Below are positions 36,201 to 47,066 of a stretch of DNA of 64,000 nt, in pieces. Position numbers and translations under genes: made by a program. Position 1 is the first letter of the stretch; each line of letters begins with the position of its first letter. The notes beneath the pieces were generated by a model that was not told where the DNA came from, made no database searches, and saw only the letters and a program-made list of their open reading frames with translations. Source of the stretch: Tetradesmus obliquus (lineage: Eukaryota > Chlorophyta > Chlorophyceae > Sphaeropleales > Scenedesmaceae); contig CP126198.1 of NCBI GenBank assembly GCA_030272155.1, positions 1,364,001 through 1,428,000 on the forward strand. Reading direction: 5' to 3'.

Positions 36201-38575
36201 CCTTGCTTTGGAAGATAAGAACATCTTGTAAGTGCTGCTGCATGCTGTCAGTGCTGCTACTGCTGCTGCTGCTGCTGCTGGTCATAATCATCAAATTACC
36301 AGTCAGGCCCTAGCTGCTATATCAAAAGTGCCACTTGCGCAAAAGCACTCACCCCACCAGTGTCACTGCCACCCGCAGCACGCCGGGCGTATCAGGGCCC
36401 ACCGTTGTGTTGTAAACGCCATCCGGATCCGCATCGAAGAAGGATTTGAAGCTTCCATCAATGATCAAGCTACTCAGCACGCCGCCATTGCGCCTGATCG
36501 CCCCTTGGATCGAATAGAACGCATCCAGCGCTTCAACAGAGCAGCCATCAACTATCCCAAGGCTCCCGCAGCGGCCAGCAGCAGCAGCGCAGGCGTCTGC
36601 AGTCGCAAACATGCCGCTTCCAGCACAGTCTGCACCAGCAAAGAATGCGGCGGTCCTGTCGACTGCCGCCTGCGCGGCGCCCTCATTCGTCCAGCCAGAT
36701 ATGCAGCCGCGCGCGCCAATTGGCGCGCAGGCGTACGCGTATGTCGGCGACAGCTGAATGCCGGCTGCTGGCACCGCTTGCAGCGAGGCGAGAGATGCCT
36801 CCAGCACACTTGACATGGCGCTGCCGACAACTGTTGCGCAGGGCGCTGCTGGCTTGGTTTGAGGCAGGCGGCTCGGGGAACCCATCCAGGGTTCATCAGA
36901 TCTGTATGTAATCGGGGAGCCTGCAGGGCCAAGCAAGCGGCAAAGAGCAAATTCTGACAAATTTTGTAATCCATCTGGAGTTGATTGTTAGTCACTATGC
37001 AGGAGTGATGAAGCAGGCAGCAGGCACAGTGCGAGCACACACATGGCTGCACCCTGCGCGGCCGTGAGCTTGCTGCACAAATGAGTGTGCTTACGGCTGA
37101 AGTGTTAATGGCACTGCTGTGCCTGCACTGCTGCGCCTTCACTGCTGCGCCTGCACGGCTGCGCCTGCACTGCTGTGCCTGCACTGCTGTGCCTGCACTG
37201 CTGCGCCTTCACTGCTGTGCCTGCACGGCTGCGCCTGCACTGCTATGCCTGCACTGCTGTGCCTGCGCTGCTGCGCCTTCACTGCTGTGCCTGCAGGGCT
37301 GCGCCTGCACTGCTATGCCTGCATTGGTCTGTTGGCTGTCTTGAGCCGATATGGCGTCACTGGTGATTGATGGGTGGAACTGATTTTGATTGGTGTTTGG
37401 TTGATGTTCGAATGGTCAGAATAGGTGATTCAAACCATTAAAGTAATGATGATGAGCCTGCTGCTGTGCCCACCTGCCAGGTAAGCCACTGCTGCACTGG
37501 CTGCTGCATCGGTTGCATCGCAGTTGACCATGCAGCCGTTGCGCCTGCGGCCTCCTTTCCCCGTAAACGTCTGCGAGAACTTCAGCATGTCTTGGAAAAG
37601 CTCCAGGACGCTGGGCAGGGGCATGCTCCCTGTTTTGGGCGGCAGTCTGAGCAGGCCGCCTGCGTACGGGAGTGCATTTGGAATCATGTGTTGTACATAC
37701 ATAGAGATTACATGCGTGTGTGTCTCACCACATGCCTGTGGAGTCACCAAGCATGCATGCGGCGCAACAGCGGCACTGCTGCGGCACTTGCTGCTCCTCA
37801 TCTGTGTGGCTGGCATGGGCACACTAGCAGCATAGCATGACTACTCCGCTTGGGTGGGCCCCCTGCTGCTGCTGCTGTCTGCAGGCTGGTCAAACATTCT
37901 CACCGGGCATACAATCAGCACGGGCATTCCTATCTACTGCCCTGATGCCTGCAGTGAAGGTTCCTGCAGGGCATGCCGTGCAGGTCTGCTGCCCTGCTTG
38001 CGGCTTGAATGTGTTTGCAGGACATGTCCTGCAAACGACACTGCCAGCCGTGACTTGCTGCTGCTGCTGACCAGGTGGGCATCCTGCGGTGAATGTAAGT
38101 GGTAAGACGTATTTCAAAAAGTTGTGCAGCAGCTGGTTTGAAACATGATGGCAGCAGTGAGATCAGTTAGGTTTGGGGGCTTGCTGTGCACAGTCATGAC
38201 ACTGTACCGCACAACTACTGCAGCAGCTGCCTGTAAGTCTGCTGCACCTGCATGCTTCACGGGAAAAGGTTTTTACACACATTTGAAATTTTTTGAGGGC
38301 TTGTTGGACATCTGAAAGCAGGCAGAAGGGCCCTGCTCACCTCTGATGCAGGAGGTGCCAGCCAGCACGTAGCCCTGGTTGCATTTCCTCACGCACACGC
38401 CGCGGGCCGTACAGACAGCTGATCCATTTGAAGTGACTTTGCAAGTTGAGCTGCATGTGGCCGACGCGGGCGACAACTTTGTCTCAAAGCCTGCCGCACT
38501 GACGAACAGTGAAAGCGGGAGCAGCACTGCTGATAGCAGCAGGACATAGTGACGGTCAAAAATATATATCTTCAT
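29888..38575 (-). CDS. Secreted pseudoprotease-LysM-fibrinogen-lectin protein (copy 1)
   Basis: Eleven exons: 38575-38341, 38083-37904, 37659-37474, 36920-36353, 35856-35435, 35118-35050, 34717-34622, 34267-34179, 33045-32469, 31229-31047, 30369-29888; all phases join, about 1,028 residues. Order: signal peptide, six-Cys module, GCC2/GCC3 repeat, propeptide, C1 papain-like domain, LysM (GQKDDWVAGVAEFLQLD), GCC2/GCC3, fibrinogen-like start (VYCDMQTDGGGWLLAM), GCC2/GCC3, C-type lectin domain (GGHLAS, WLGLW, YVCERL). By alignment to copies 2 and 3 all three catalytic residues are gone: Cys to Val231 (CATV for CATC), His to Val384, Asn to Leu402 (WWVLLPLG for WWAQNSYG). The fold signatures remain, so it is probably a non-enzymatic binding protein rather than a dead gene: the whole frame is open. 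The second lectin Cys region keeps DQPG but not the WDD motif of its relatives. It is head-to-head with copy 2. Confidence 0.86.
30531..30601. repeat. 3 x 24 bp direct repeat and poly-G, intron of copy 1
   Basis: TCCTGCTCAAAGTCAAGAAG begins each of three consecutive 24-bp units, the third truncated. A run of about 16 G follows at about 30703-30719. Both lie in the intron before the lectin exon. Confidence 0.85.
31330..32560 (-). repeat. Donor-edge array, about seven units (VPAYSTVAQLWLRG)
   Basis: The end of the fibrinogen-like exon (LWVDGVWNVPAYSTVAQLW, then VPK and GT) recurs downstream. The unit inside the exon is at 32560-32469; further copies are at about 32275-32190 and 32035-31950 (nearly perfect, donor kept), then about 31880-31820, 31765-31705, 31640-31590 and 31390-31335 (progressively decayed). 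Spacers carry a shared GCAGCAGGCAACATG-like sequence. Confidence 0.85.
33030..33905 (-). repeat. Nine-unit acceptor-edge array (VYCDMQTDGGGW)
   Basis: Nine copies of a coding-strand block, (CTG)n then CCAG then codons VYCDM(Q/V)T(D/Y)GGGWLLAM, are spaced 93-127 bp apart. On the plus strand they start at about 33045, 33148, 33243, 33369, 33480, 33573, 33683, 33780 and 33893. Only the 33045 copy runs on into a full exon. The third (33243) has lost the acceptor AG (CCATG for CCAGG). None of the eight short copies shows an obvious GT donor before the next CTG tract. Confidence 0.9.
37118..37335. repeat. Minisatellite of 12-15 bp units in an intron of copy 1
   Basis: About 14 head-to-tail variants of CTGCACTGCTGTGC and CTTCACTGCTGCGC lie in the intron between the propeptide exon and the peptidase exon. 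All frames stay open because the unit lacks stops, giving Cys/His/Leu-rich runs that are not proteins. Confidence 0.85.
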
Positions 38576-39071
38576 TAACGGTTAAATTTGCAGCCAATTC
38601 AACCTTCTGATTCACCCATGCCGGCACTTTGCGCTCTGTGCCGTGGGTACAGGTGCAGCAACGATGATTGAAGCAAAACAATAAATATGATTACGTGCAC
38701 AGCTTTCTCTGGACTACAGTTCCTCATAGCCAAAGCTCATTAGATGACGGGTAGAAAGTAACACGCGTGGGCGAATGCTGAAGAAGATTCTCTTGAAGCA
38801 AGAACTTTTGATTCGGTTCGTGTGTAGTAGTACAAAATCAAATTTTGAGCTGACGCCTCAGCGTGCAGGCATCAAGTTGCAATCATCACGCAGGACAATA
38901 CTGCCGTAATCAGGCCAGCTGACATAGTCCATGATCGAATAATTATCACAGAACCTACTTACTGCTGTCGCGTGGCGCTTCGTCCGCTGAACTGTTGGAA
39001 TAGCAGCAGTAGCAGCAGCCCAAGCACTGGCTACAGCTTTAGCGGAGCAGCAGCAGCAGCACGTGCAGCAT
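38576..39071. promoter_or_regulatory. Shared head-to-head promoter region, copies 1 and 2
   Basis: Only 496 bp separate the start codons of two divergent paralogues, so both promoters must lie here or overlap the transcripts. The middle is AT-rich (for example AATAAATATG near 38680 and GAATAATTATCA near 38936). Shared regulation is inference; no specific factor site was recognised. Confidence 0.6.
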
Positions 39072-42000
39072 ATGAAGCACTACCTGAAGGTCTTGCTGTT
39101 GGCTGTTGCCTGGTCCGTCAGCCTGGGCGAATCAGACTTTGGTGTGACACCTGCAGCAGTGTGCACAACAGCGGCGGCATGTCAGCTTGTGCCGAATGCA
39201 GCGGCTATGGTGTGCACTGGCGGCATGTGCATACCTCAGTGCTCGCCCGGTTTCAACCTGGTTGGTGTGGCCTGCATAAGTGGTGCGTCAGTGGGCTCAC
39301 CAGATGAATAGAAGTAGGCCAGAAGCAGTGTCACCAGCACTGCTGAGCAGCGCAGCAGGAAGGCATTCACTGCATTACTCTGCAAAACCAGATGTGCCAT
39401 GCGCTGCAACTGACATGCACAGCAGGCATGCAGCAAACGTGTGTTCCTGCAGGTGTTGCTAGACAGCTCAGCACCTGCACAACATGTGCTTCTAGCTGCT
39501 GCAGTGGCACAAATGGGTGAGTGCACGGCAAACTGGCGTGCCTGCCCAGCGCTGACGCTAGGTTCGCTTTCCTAGGAGCTTCCTGCATGCCCTTTTGCAA
39601 CCGATCTGTATGAATTAGGCTCATCATGTGTCTTGCAGGCAACCTCACCTGCGGGAAGGGCCAGCAGCCGCACAGCAGCGGCACACGCTGCGCCACGTGC
39701 CCCAAGAACACCTACAAGGACAGCACAGGCAACCTGCCATGCACTCGCTGCCCTAACGGCACCTTCACAGCTGGGCAGAGGGTACAGAGCCACGACAGCA
39801 TTGACAAGTGCCTGGCAGGTGGGAGCATCGCGAACAGCAGCAGCGCTGCACACGCAGCTGAAGCACACAGTCAACCAGCCTGCAGCAACTTGAAAATGCG
39901 GCAGCAGTGGCAGCGGCAGCAGCGGCAGCGGCATCAGCAACAACAGCAGCAGCGGCAGCAGCAGCAGCAGCAACGGCAGCAGCAGCAGCGGCAGCAGCAG
40001 CGGGAGCAGCAGCAGCAGCAGCGACGCTGCAAGCGCTGCACATGCAAGCATGCTTTGGCAGCACGCAGCAGCAGGACACGCTCCCGCAGCAGGAGCTGTC
40101 TCACTGGTTTTGTGGCCATCACCAATACGATGAATGTCTGAACCCACTTTGCACATCGCCTGCCATCCTTGCCGCAGGCGGCCTTGCCAGCAGCGGAGGC
40201 AATGTAAAACCCCCTCGGCTGCCGCAGTTCAAGAGGCACCTAGCAGCAGCACGGGCCTACATGCGCGGCACGCAGCAGCCAGCGCAGTCCATACCTTGCT
40301 CTCAAGGCTGCAGCGCTGCAGCAATTAGCGCGCTGACGCAGCCTGTGGCGTACATTGCAGCCAGCCCGCAGGTGGTTGCCCCGCAAGATCGGCTGCTGCG
40401 CATGCCTGCTGAGCGGTGAGCAATCGGCGATTGTGGAAGTTGTGGTGAATGAATGAATGAATGAGCTACGCGTGGTGTGTTGAAACTCGCCACCCGCGTA
40501 AGTTAAGGGAGGGTGTGTGTGTGTGACGATGAAACCACCCCATGCGCCTTCACACCTCCTACCAGTGAATGCAACAATGCATGTGGCGGCTTGCCGTGCC
40601 TGAAGAACGGTCCTTGGATGGAACAGCCATGGTTTGATGCATACATGTTCACAGTCGGCTGCGCCTGGACAGTCATCGACAAGGCATAGCTGGCAACAGC
40701 TGTCCTGCCCAGGTCTTCCATAGCTCAGCAAGGTGCCAAGCTGTGTTTATGTAGGATGGTTTGAATCTATTGACATCAGACATGGCTCTTGGATCGAACT
40801 CTGCAGCTGGTTCATTTGTCCCATCATTGACCTGCGCAGAACATCTTGACCCATCCAATTTCTTCTGTTTCTCTGCCGCCAGGCCCACCGTGCAGAACCA
40901 GGGACGCTGTGCCTCGTGCGTCAACGCAGCAATCGCGAGCGCAGTGGAGGCTGCGGTTGCGGCAGCAGCCGGCACCAACGGCACGGGCGCGGCCTTCTCT
41001 CCGATGTACGCATATTACTGCGAGCCACCAATGCTGCGCAGCTGCGGCTCTGGCTGGGCCTTTGAAGCAGCCTTGAACAACCTGGCCTCAGACACCGCCA
41101 AGTTTCTGCCAAACGCCAACTGCACGCAGAGTGTGGACTTGGAGGCCATTCGCAATGTAGCACCGAGCCAGCTGCCTGCAGCTTGTGACACAGTGTTCAA
41201 CAAGTGCTCCTCGAATAAGCCGCTGGCTGAGTGCAGCTACAAAGCCTTGTCAGAGTTTTGGGAGATACAACAAGCTATCAGGGTGAATGGAGCAGTCGTC
41301 ACCAGGGTGTCAGTAGGGTCCAACTTTGTTGAGTACTTCCAATCCAACCCCAAGGGAGTGTACAACATATCAACCAGTGATGATAGCATTCCACACGCTG
41401 TGATACTGGTGAGCGCGCTCAACAATGCAACAAATCATTAATTGATGTCAGCTTTCAAATCTCCTATGCGTATGCGTTTGTTCTCCCAATTCTTTCTTAC
41501 ATCTACAAAATGTATTCTTATTTTTTTCCTTTAGACTTGTGCATCTTATGTTTGTTTGAATCCTTGCGTATGCTTGTTTCATCTCAGTTTCCTGACAAAT
41601 GTATTTAGTGTGTGATGCATGCAGTTGTCAATGATAAAAGAATAACACAGCATTTTTATGTATAGCGTAGCGTTTTGCGACATTGTAGACATGGTAGGTA
41701 CGCCATGTTGCACTGTGCATACTGGTCCATCGCTTGTTGGCAGCGCTGTGTTGCCGCTGACTTGATTCCCTGGCTGGTTGCTTGTCCTCCCGGTTGCAGA
41801 TTGGATACAACAACATAGAAGGCTACTGGTGGGCGCAGAACTCATATGGCACCACCTTTGCTGACCAAGGGGTGTTCAAGATAGCTTATGGGATTGCGCT
41901 TGCGGGCAACCCCAATGAGACGTACGCAATCAACTGCAGTTTGGCCGCTGCCTACCCTACCAACAAGGCGAAGAGGTGGCCGCTGCAAGTAGCGGAGTCT

Positions 42001-45000
42001 CAGTTGCGAGATGCATCATGTTACAACTATGTAGCGCGGCCCGGTGACTTTTTGGCTGGCATCGCAGACCACTTTGGAGTGGATCTTCTTAGCCTTGTGG
42101 CTCAGAACGCAGATGTCCTTGGCACAACCGCTGCTTTTAAGCCAGACTTGGCAACACCTCTTTCTCGCAAACGGCTCACGTTGTGCGGTGTTACTTCGCG
42201 CCTGTATTCAACATCCATTCTAGGTAAGCTTTGCTTGTGCTATGGACGTAGCTGCCTGTCTGCTGACAAAAGTGGCAAGCACCCCACTGCATTTCCAACA
42301 GCAAATACAAGTATAGGGACGTTGCCTCTTGCTTTGATAGGGCCGGACCTGCACACAACAACTGTATTTCAACCGATGACGTCAGAATGCCTGCAAGCAT
42401 GACCATGGTGTTGCTTCGTTGAAGCGAAGTCTACTGATGATATCTTCACATGGCGAGGTCAGCAGCTGTTGAACATGATAGGCTTGTTGTACCGTATTAT
42501 CAGCTTTAGTGGCAATCAGGTGTTGCTGTGTTCAAAGGATTGCGCGTCATTCAAACATTCAGCTCATCTCATGGTGATGCACGGTGGACGCGTCTTCTGC
42601 TTGCCTTGCAGAGTGTGGTGTAGGGGAATACCAGAGTCAAAGCACTGGTGGTTGCGAGGTTTGCCCTCATGACACATACAAGACGAGCAAGGGGCCTGGC
42701 CCGTGCCAACCATGCGCAACAGGGACCGTGACAACCGGGTGCAGTTCAGCAGACCATGACAACCCTGGGGACTGCACACCAGGTGGGTTGTCTGCCAAAG
42801 CCACGTGGTGTTGCCGCCACTAAAGAGGCTTGATCTGGAATGAACCAAGATCAGGCCTTGATATTTCATTTGTCATTTGTTTCAAACAAATGTGTCACTT
42901 TGTTTTTTTTCTCTTCACTTTGCGTAGAAGGAAAACTGCTAAGGAGAAGGGCCCTTTGTGTGCATGCACTCCCACATGTGTTTTGCTAGCAGCTTGACTC
43001 TGACTACACAATCAAATTGAATCAAATTGAATCGTTCTTGCTTGTTCTCTGCTGCATATGTTGTTCTGTTGGCACCGCAGCCCTTCAACAACAACTATGT
43101 GAGCAGTTCATCGGACGCTTCAACAAGTCCGGAGTGTACAACATCACGTTACGCTGCCAAGTATACCAGGTGCGTCATGCTTTCGATGCAATAATTATGT
43201 TGAACAATCATAGCAACAGTGTCAGCTAAATTGACTTCAACGGTTGAAGTGCCAAAGAATGTGGCAGCTGATGTGGTCTCTGAAACACCGTGTATGCGTG
43301 CGTGCAGGTGTACTGCAACATGGAGACCGACGGCGGCGGGTGGACATTGTTTATGAGCTACAATGTGGAGGCTGGAACGTTTCCCCGTGAAACATACTTC
43401 CGCTCCTTATCCGACGGGTTTCCGTTGCTGAGCGACAACCCACTTGGCACTGATGAAAGCACAAGCACTGGTCCTGGGGGAACTTGGGGCCACATGACTC
43501 CTGCGGCGCTGCGTCAAATTCCCAACTTTTCTGAGTTTCTCGGCGTGTTTGAGACGCTCAACCCTGCCAACCCATCAGATGTCTTGAAAGCACACTACAA
43601 GTCCTCTGATGAAAGAACTTTGAACTTTTTCAGGTCGGAGTACTTGGTGGACTGGATACCAACGGAAGGGTTGAACTTGAACAATATGCGGTGAGGACTT
43701 TGTGGCCACCAACTACAGTGCAACGTTACAGTTCATCTGATGAAAGGCTTTTGTTCAGAAGTTCCCCCGAACGATTGCCAACTTTCAACATCAAGCTGCT
43801 TTCCTTGCCATTGTATTGTTAGATGCCTTTTTAAATAAGGTGTCTAGAGTTGCCTGGGGCATCGTGTATCGCACCACGTTCTACATGCTTTGTAGGCTTT
43901 ACAATTTTTTTGCCATCTCATGATTTATCTGACTTTGACTGACAAGTTGTTGTTCTCGCACGTTGCCTTGCCTCAGGCACTCACACACTCCAATGCCAGA
44001 CCAGAGTGGCTTCATTCCGTTAGATGGAGAAGGAAAGATCATCCCGACCGATTTGTGGTCCTTGGCCCAAGCAGGCCTACCCGTACGACACGCAGTGTAT
44101 TTGCGAGGCACCAATCCAAAACCACCAGGTGAGGCTGTGTGGCACGATATTATTGGCCATGCAAGTAGTCCATGGTTTGGTGGCCATGCATGTGTTTGTG
44201 CCTCACAACATATGTCAATAGCTAGCTTGTGTGCTTGATATAGCAAATAAATTGCATTTGTTGAGGAGCACACATCATGAATGCCTGCTCCACATTGCTG
44301 TTTTGAAACGTGTTTTATTTGCTAAATTCGTGTTGCCAAATTGTGACATGCCGCAGTTTGTGAGGCTGGTTGGTATCAGAAAGGGTGGTCATGCCACATT
44401 TGCGCTGACCATTTTTACAAGGACGCGGAAGGTTCAGGGCCATGCACCCGCTGCCCTCGTGGAAAAGTGTCAGGGGCAGCAATATTTGACAAGCGGGCTC
44501 CTGAAAACCATGACGACAAAAACGACTGCAAAGTCGGTGAGCTGTTGCACGTTTGAAAGATTAAGTTACCCAGTCTGACATATTACTCCCAAGTTGTGTA
44601 TGCAAGTTGTCATGGTTCAAAGGCAACATTGGACAAATTGACAATGTCGTATGTATGCTTTATACCTTACAAGTTTCAAGTTTAAACGCTCCCGTTATCT
44701 TCTAGAACTGCATCTCACCATAGTAGTACGTGGGCAGCCAAGTGATATGCACATGTAAACAAGCTCGACGGAACGTTGTGCGGACCGTCCATGTGAAACA
44801 TGCCAAACAGGTGGCTTATATAGTAACATGTGCTTTGTTTCCTTCCGTTGTGGCCGCAGGTCAACCGGATGCCTCTTGGAACATCACGCAAGCTGACGGC
44901 AGCTTGTGGGTGTGGGAGTTCTTCTGGTCCATTCGTGCACAACCTAAGCACGCTGAAGAAATATGCCAGCTTCGCGGTGGTCATTTGGTCACTGTGACGT

Positions 45001-45683
45001 CTGCAAGCATATCTGCGCAGCTTGCCGGCAAAGTGACGGGGGATGATACTGGCAGGCCTTCGTTTCCTGTCTTGCACAAACTTGACATCTTGTGGACCGG
45101 CTTGCACTCACCAACCGCTACAAGCTCTGCAACCGGCCCATGGTGAGTTGTGTGCGTGCCTACCATACCAGCAAACTCAAATTCAACCAACAGCCTCAAA
45201 TGTGCCAGTGCTATCGGTTGCTAGCTATAGTAGGTATGTATTTTGTGCAATGATGGCTTTGATGTGCAACATTTTCCAACAGTCTGTGTGGTGTACAATG
45301 CTTAATATAGACGTCGACAACATATTGCATTCTTATGCATGCATACAACAAAGCTGAGCGATTGGTGCCACGCGTTCACCTCACACCAGTTTTGACACGC
45401 ATCCATGTGATCTACTTGCAATCATTGCTTGCCAATTGAGCAACATGCACATGCACTGCTTGCCCATTTGTCACGCGTGTGTATATTTTGCAGGGCATGG
45501 TATAGTGGGGAAGCGTACAAATACGGCACTACGTATACAAATTGGGGAGGGGGGCAACCTGACAATTACGGGTATGTGCAGGGACGAAGCATGGCATTCC
45601 TGCTAGACAACCAGAATCAATGGGACGACTACTACCAGTTCATGTATCAAGAGTTTGTGTGTGAGCGGCGGTTGTCGCCTTGA
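39072..45683 (+). CDS. Secreted papain-like protease-LysM-fibrinogen-lectin protein (copy 2)
   Basis: Twelve exons: 39072-39282, 39639-39818, 40178-40415, 40883-41408, 41800-42223, 42612-42782, 43081-43169, 43308-43690, 43977-44128, 44357-44536, 44860-45142, 45494-45683; all phases join, 1,008 residues. Signal peptide about 1-19; six-Cys module to 70; GCC2/GCC3 repeat 71-130; propeptide to 209; C1 peptidase about 210-440 with VQNQGRCASC (Cys222), the Cys-rich SCGSGWAF element, His381 (PHAVIL) and Asn399 (WWAQNSYG). LysM about 455-515 (YVARPGDFLAGIADHFGVD); GCC2/GCC3 527-583; fibrinogen-like 584-791 (VYCNMETDGGGWTL); GCC2/GCC3 to 851; C-type lectin domain to the end (GGHLVTV, QPD, WDD, VCERR; QPD suggests galactose-type specificity). 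N-glycosylation sequons occur, as expected outside the cell. The active site looks complete, so it is probably an extracellular glycan-targeted protease. The substrate is unknown. Confidence 0.9.
39900..40035 (+). repeat. (CAG)n/(CGG) tract in intron 2 of copy 2
   Basis: A coding-strand CAG tract interrupted by CGG lies downstream of the exon 2 donor. It reads CAG, not CTG, and sits on the donor side, so it differs from the acceptor tracts of the CTG-rich genes. Confidence 0.8.
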
Positions 45684-45910
45684 TCTGACAACTCGGCTGT
45701 ACACATGAAGTGCACATTTCTACTAGGGTGGGCGCGTGACCGCTACCCAAGTAAAGCGGTCCTTCTAGAGAGAGATCATTGGAAAGGAGAGTTGGGCATT
45801 TCACATGTGGATTCGGCCCGGCCAACATGTGGTGGATGTTGTCTCCTTTGAAACCCCACAGGGCTTGTGAAGGTTCCACGACATGTTGAACAAAGAGGCT
45901 TTATAGCTTG

Positions 45911-45915
45911 TGTAA
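45911..45915 (+). terminator. Candidate TGTAA polyadenylation signal, copy 2
   Basis: This is the first TGTAA after the copy 2 stop. TGTAA is the usual chlorophyte signal, but a 5-mer is weak evidence. Confidence 0.35.
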
Positions 45916-46809
45916 CTATGTACATCATATCAGTGTATATACATATGTGGCCCCCATGATGCATGAGAGGTGGTTTTTTTCTCCATATTTTTTGGACGGC
46001 TTGTGTGTTGCAGAAAGACGTTGCAATTCTCCATAGATGGAGCAGGAGCACTACCCTTGTTGTGCCGTGGTGATGGTTAGTGCATGCAAAAGTTGCCATG
46101 TAACAAGGTATCTCAAGGGATGCGGTTAACAAGCTTATCGGACGCTAGGCAAGAGCCTGTTAGCGAGCTTGAAAAATTGTGTTTTATCTTTCTTAGCCAC
46201 CTATGGCAAGTTTACAACACCTTTGGACACTCTTTGAATCTTAGCTACTTCGAGGAAGCAGCAGTAAATGTTGCTTTCAACACATCGCCATCGATTTCGA
46301 TGTCGGGTTCGATGCACAATGTGTCAACGTCTTGTGTCACTTTCAATTATGATTGCGTAGTGTGTGGAGCACTACTTCCTCTTCTCACCCTTTTGTCCCG
46401 GCTTCCTCTTTCCTTCGGTGTATCTACACTCCGCGTAGACACAAGGCTGGTTCCCACGTTGTGATGGCGGAATATGATGATCAGTTTTATGAAGTGCATG
46501 TGATAAAAATAGCAACGGCTCAGACATGCGGGTCTCCTACAAGCTAGTGGTCAAATAGTTCGTGACATTGGGTACGTTAACATCGAGAATAGATGACCAA
46601 TGCTGAAATGTCTTGAAATAGTCACAACAAGGTGACGTGGTGGTAACACATCACAGAGCCCTGGCGCAAGGTCGTCGATCGCCATCATGATGGTGATTGG
46701 CCAATGCATGTCACATCACGTCACCGTGATTCTCCCATTGTGTCACACTGAACGGTTTGATCTGCATTACAATTGTTACCAGCAATTGCTGCTGCAACAC
46801 ATGGAAGCA

Positions 46810-46814
46810 TTACA
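46810..46814 (-). terminator. Candidate TGTAA polyadenylation signal, copy 3
   Basis: TGTAA on the minus strand about 250 nt beyond the copy 3 stop; a second lies at about 46768-46764. Weak evidence from a 5-mer. Confidence 0.3.
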
Positions 46815-47066
46815 AACAGTGTCCACACTCCGTTCACACTCAAGGCTTGCGTCAACCACTCAACGGCACCAAAATGTGGAGCGTCGGCCACATAAGTCGT
46901 CAGAAACCCGAGTCAAAAAACACGTCACCCCTTGATCAGTGACATATTAATAAATCGATCATTGATTTCCACTAATCATATTAACATGCACACACGAGCG
47001 CCACCAAGAAATAGTGTGTCACCATGTGTCGCTTACTCCTACCAAGCCTTGCCGTCTGCTTGATCA

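Larger units (their letters stand above)
45684..47066. other. Convergent intergenic region, copies 2 and 3
   Basis: This AT-richer stretch holds the two 3' UTRs. TGTAA occurs at 45911-45915 on the plus strand, about 230 nt after the copy 2 stop. On the minus strand it occurs at 46814-46810, about 250 nt after the copy 3 stop. A 126-codon plus-strand frame at 46084 has no recognisable feature. Confidence 0.5.

Noticed and set aside
37081-37370. Cys/Leu/His-rich protein frames
   Set aside because: They come from a 12-15 bp minisatellite inside an intron; the flanking exons of copy 1 join in phase across it.
29888-38575. Copy 1 as a decayed pseudogene
   Set aside because: All eleven exons join in phase with no stop over about 1,028 codons, and the Cys pattern of the spacer domains is kept; loss is confined to active-site positions.
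46084-46464. 126-codon plus-strand frame between copies 2 and 3
   Set aside because: It lies in the convergent 3' region, with no domain, splice support or homologue that I recognise.
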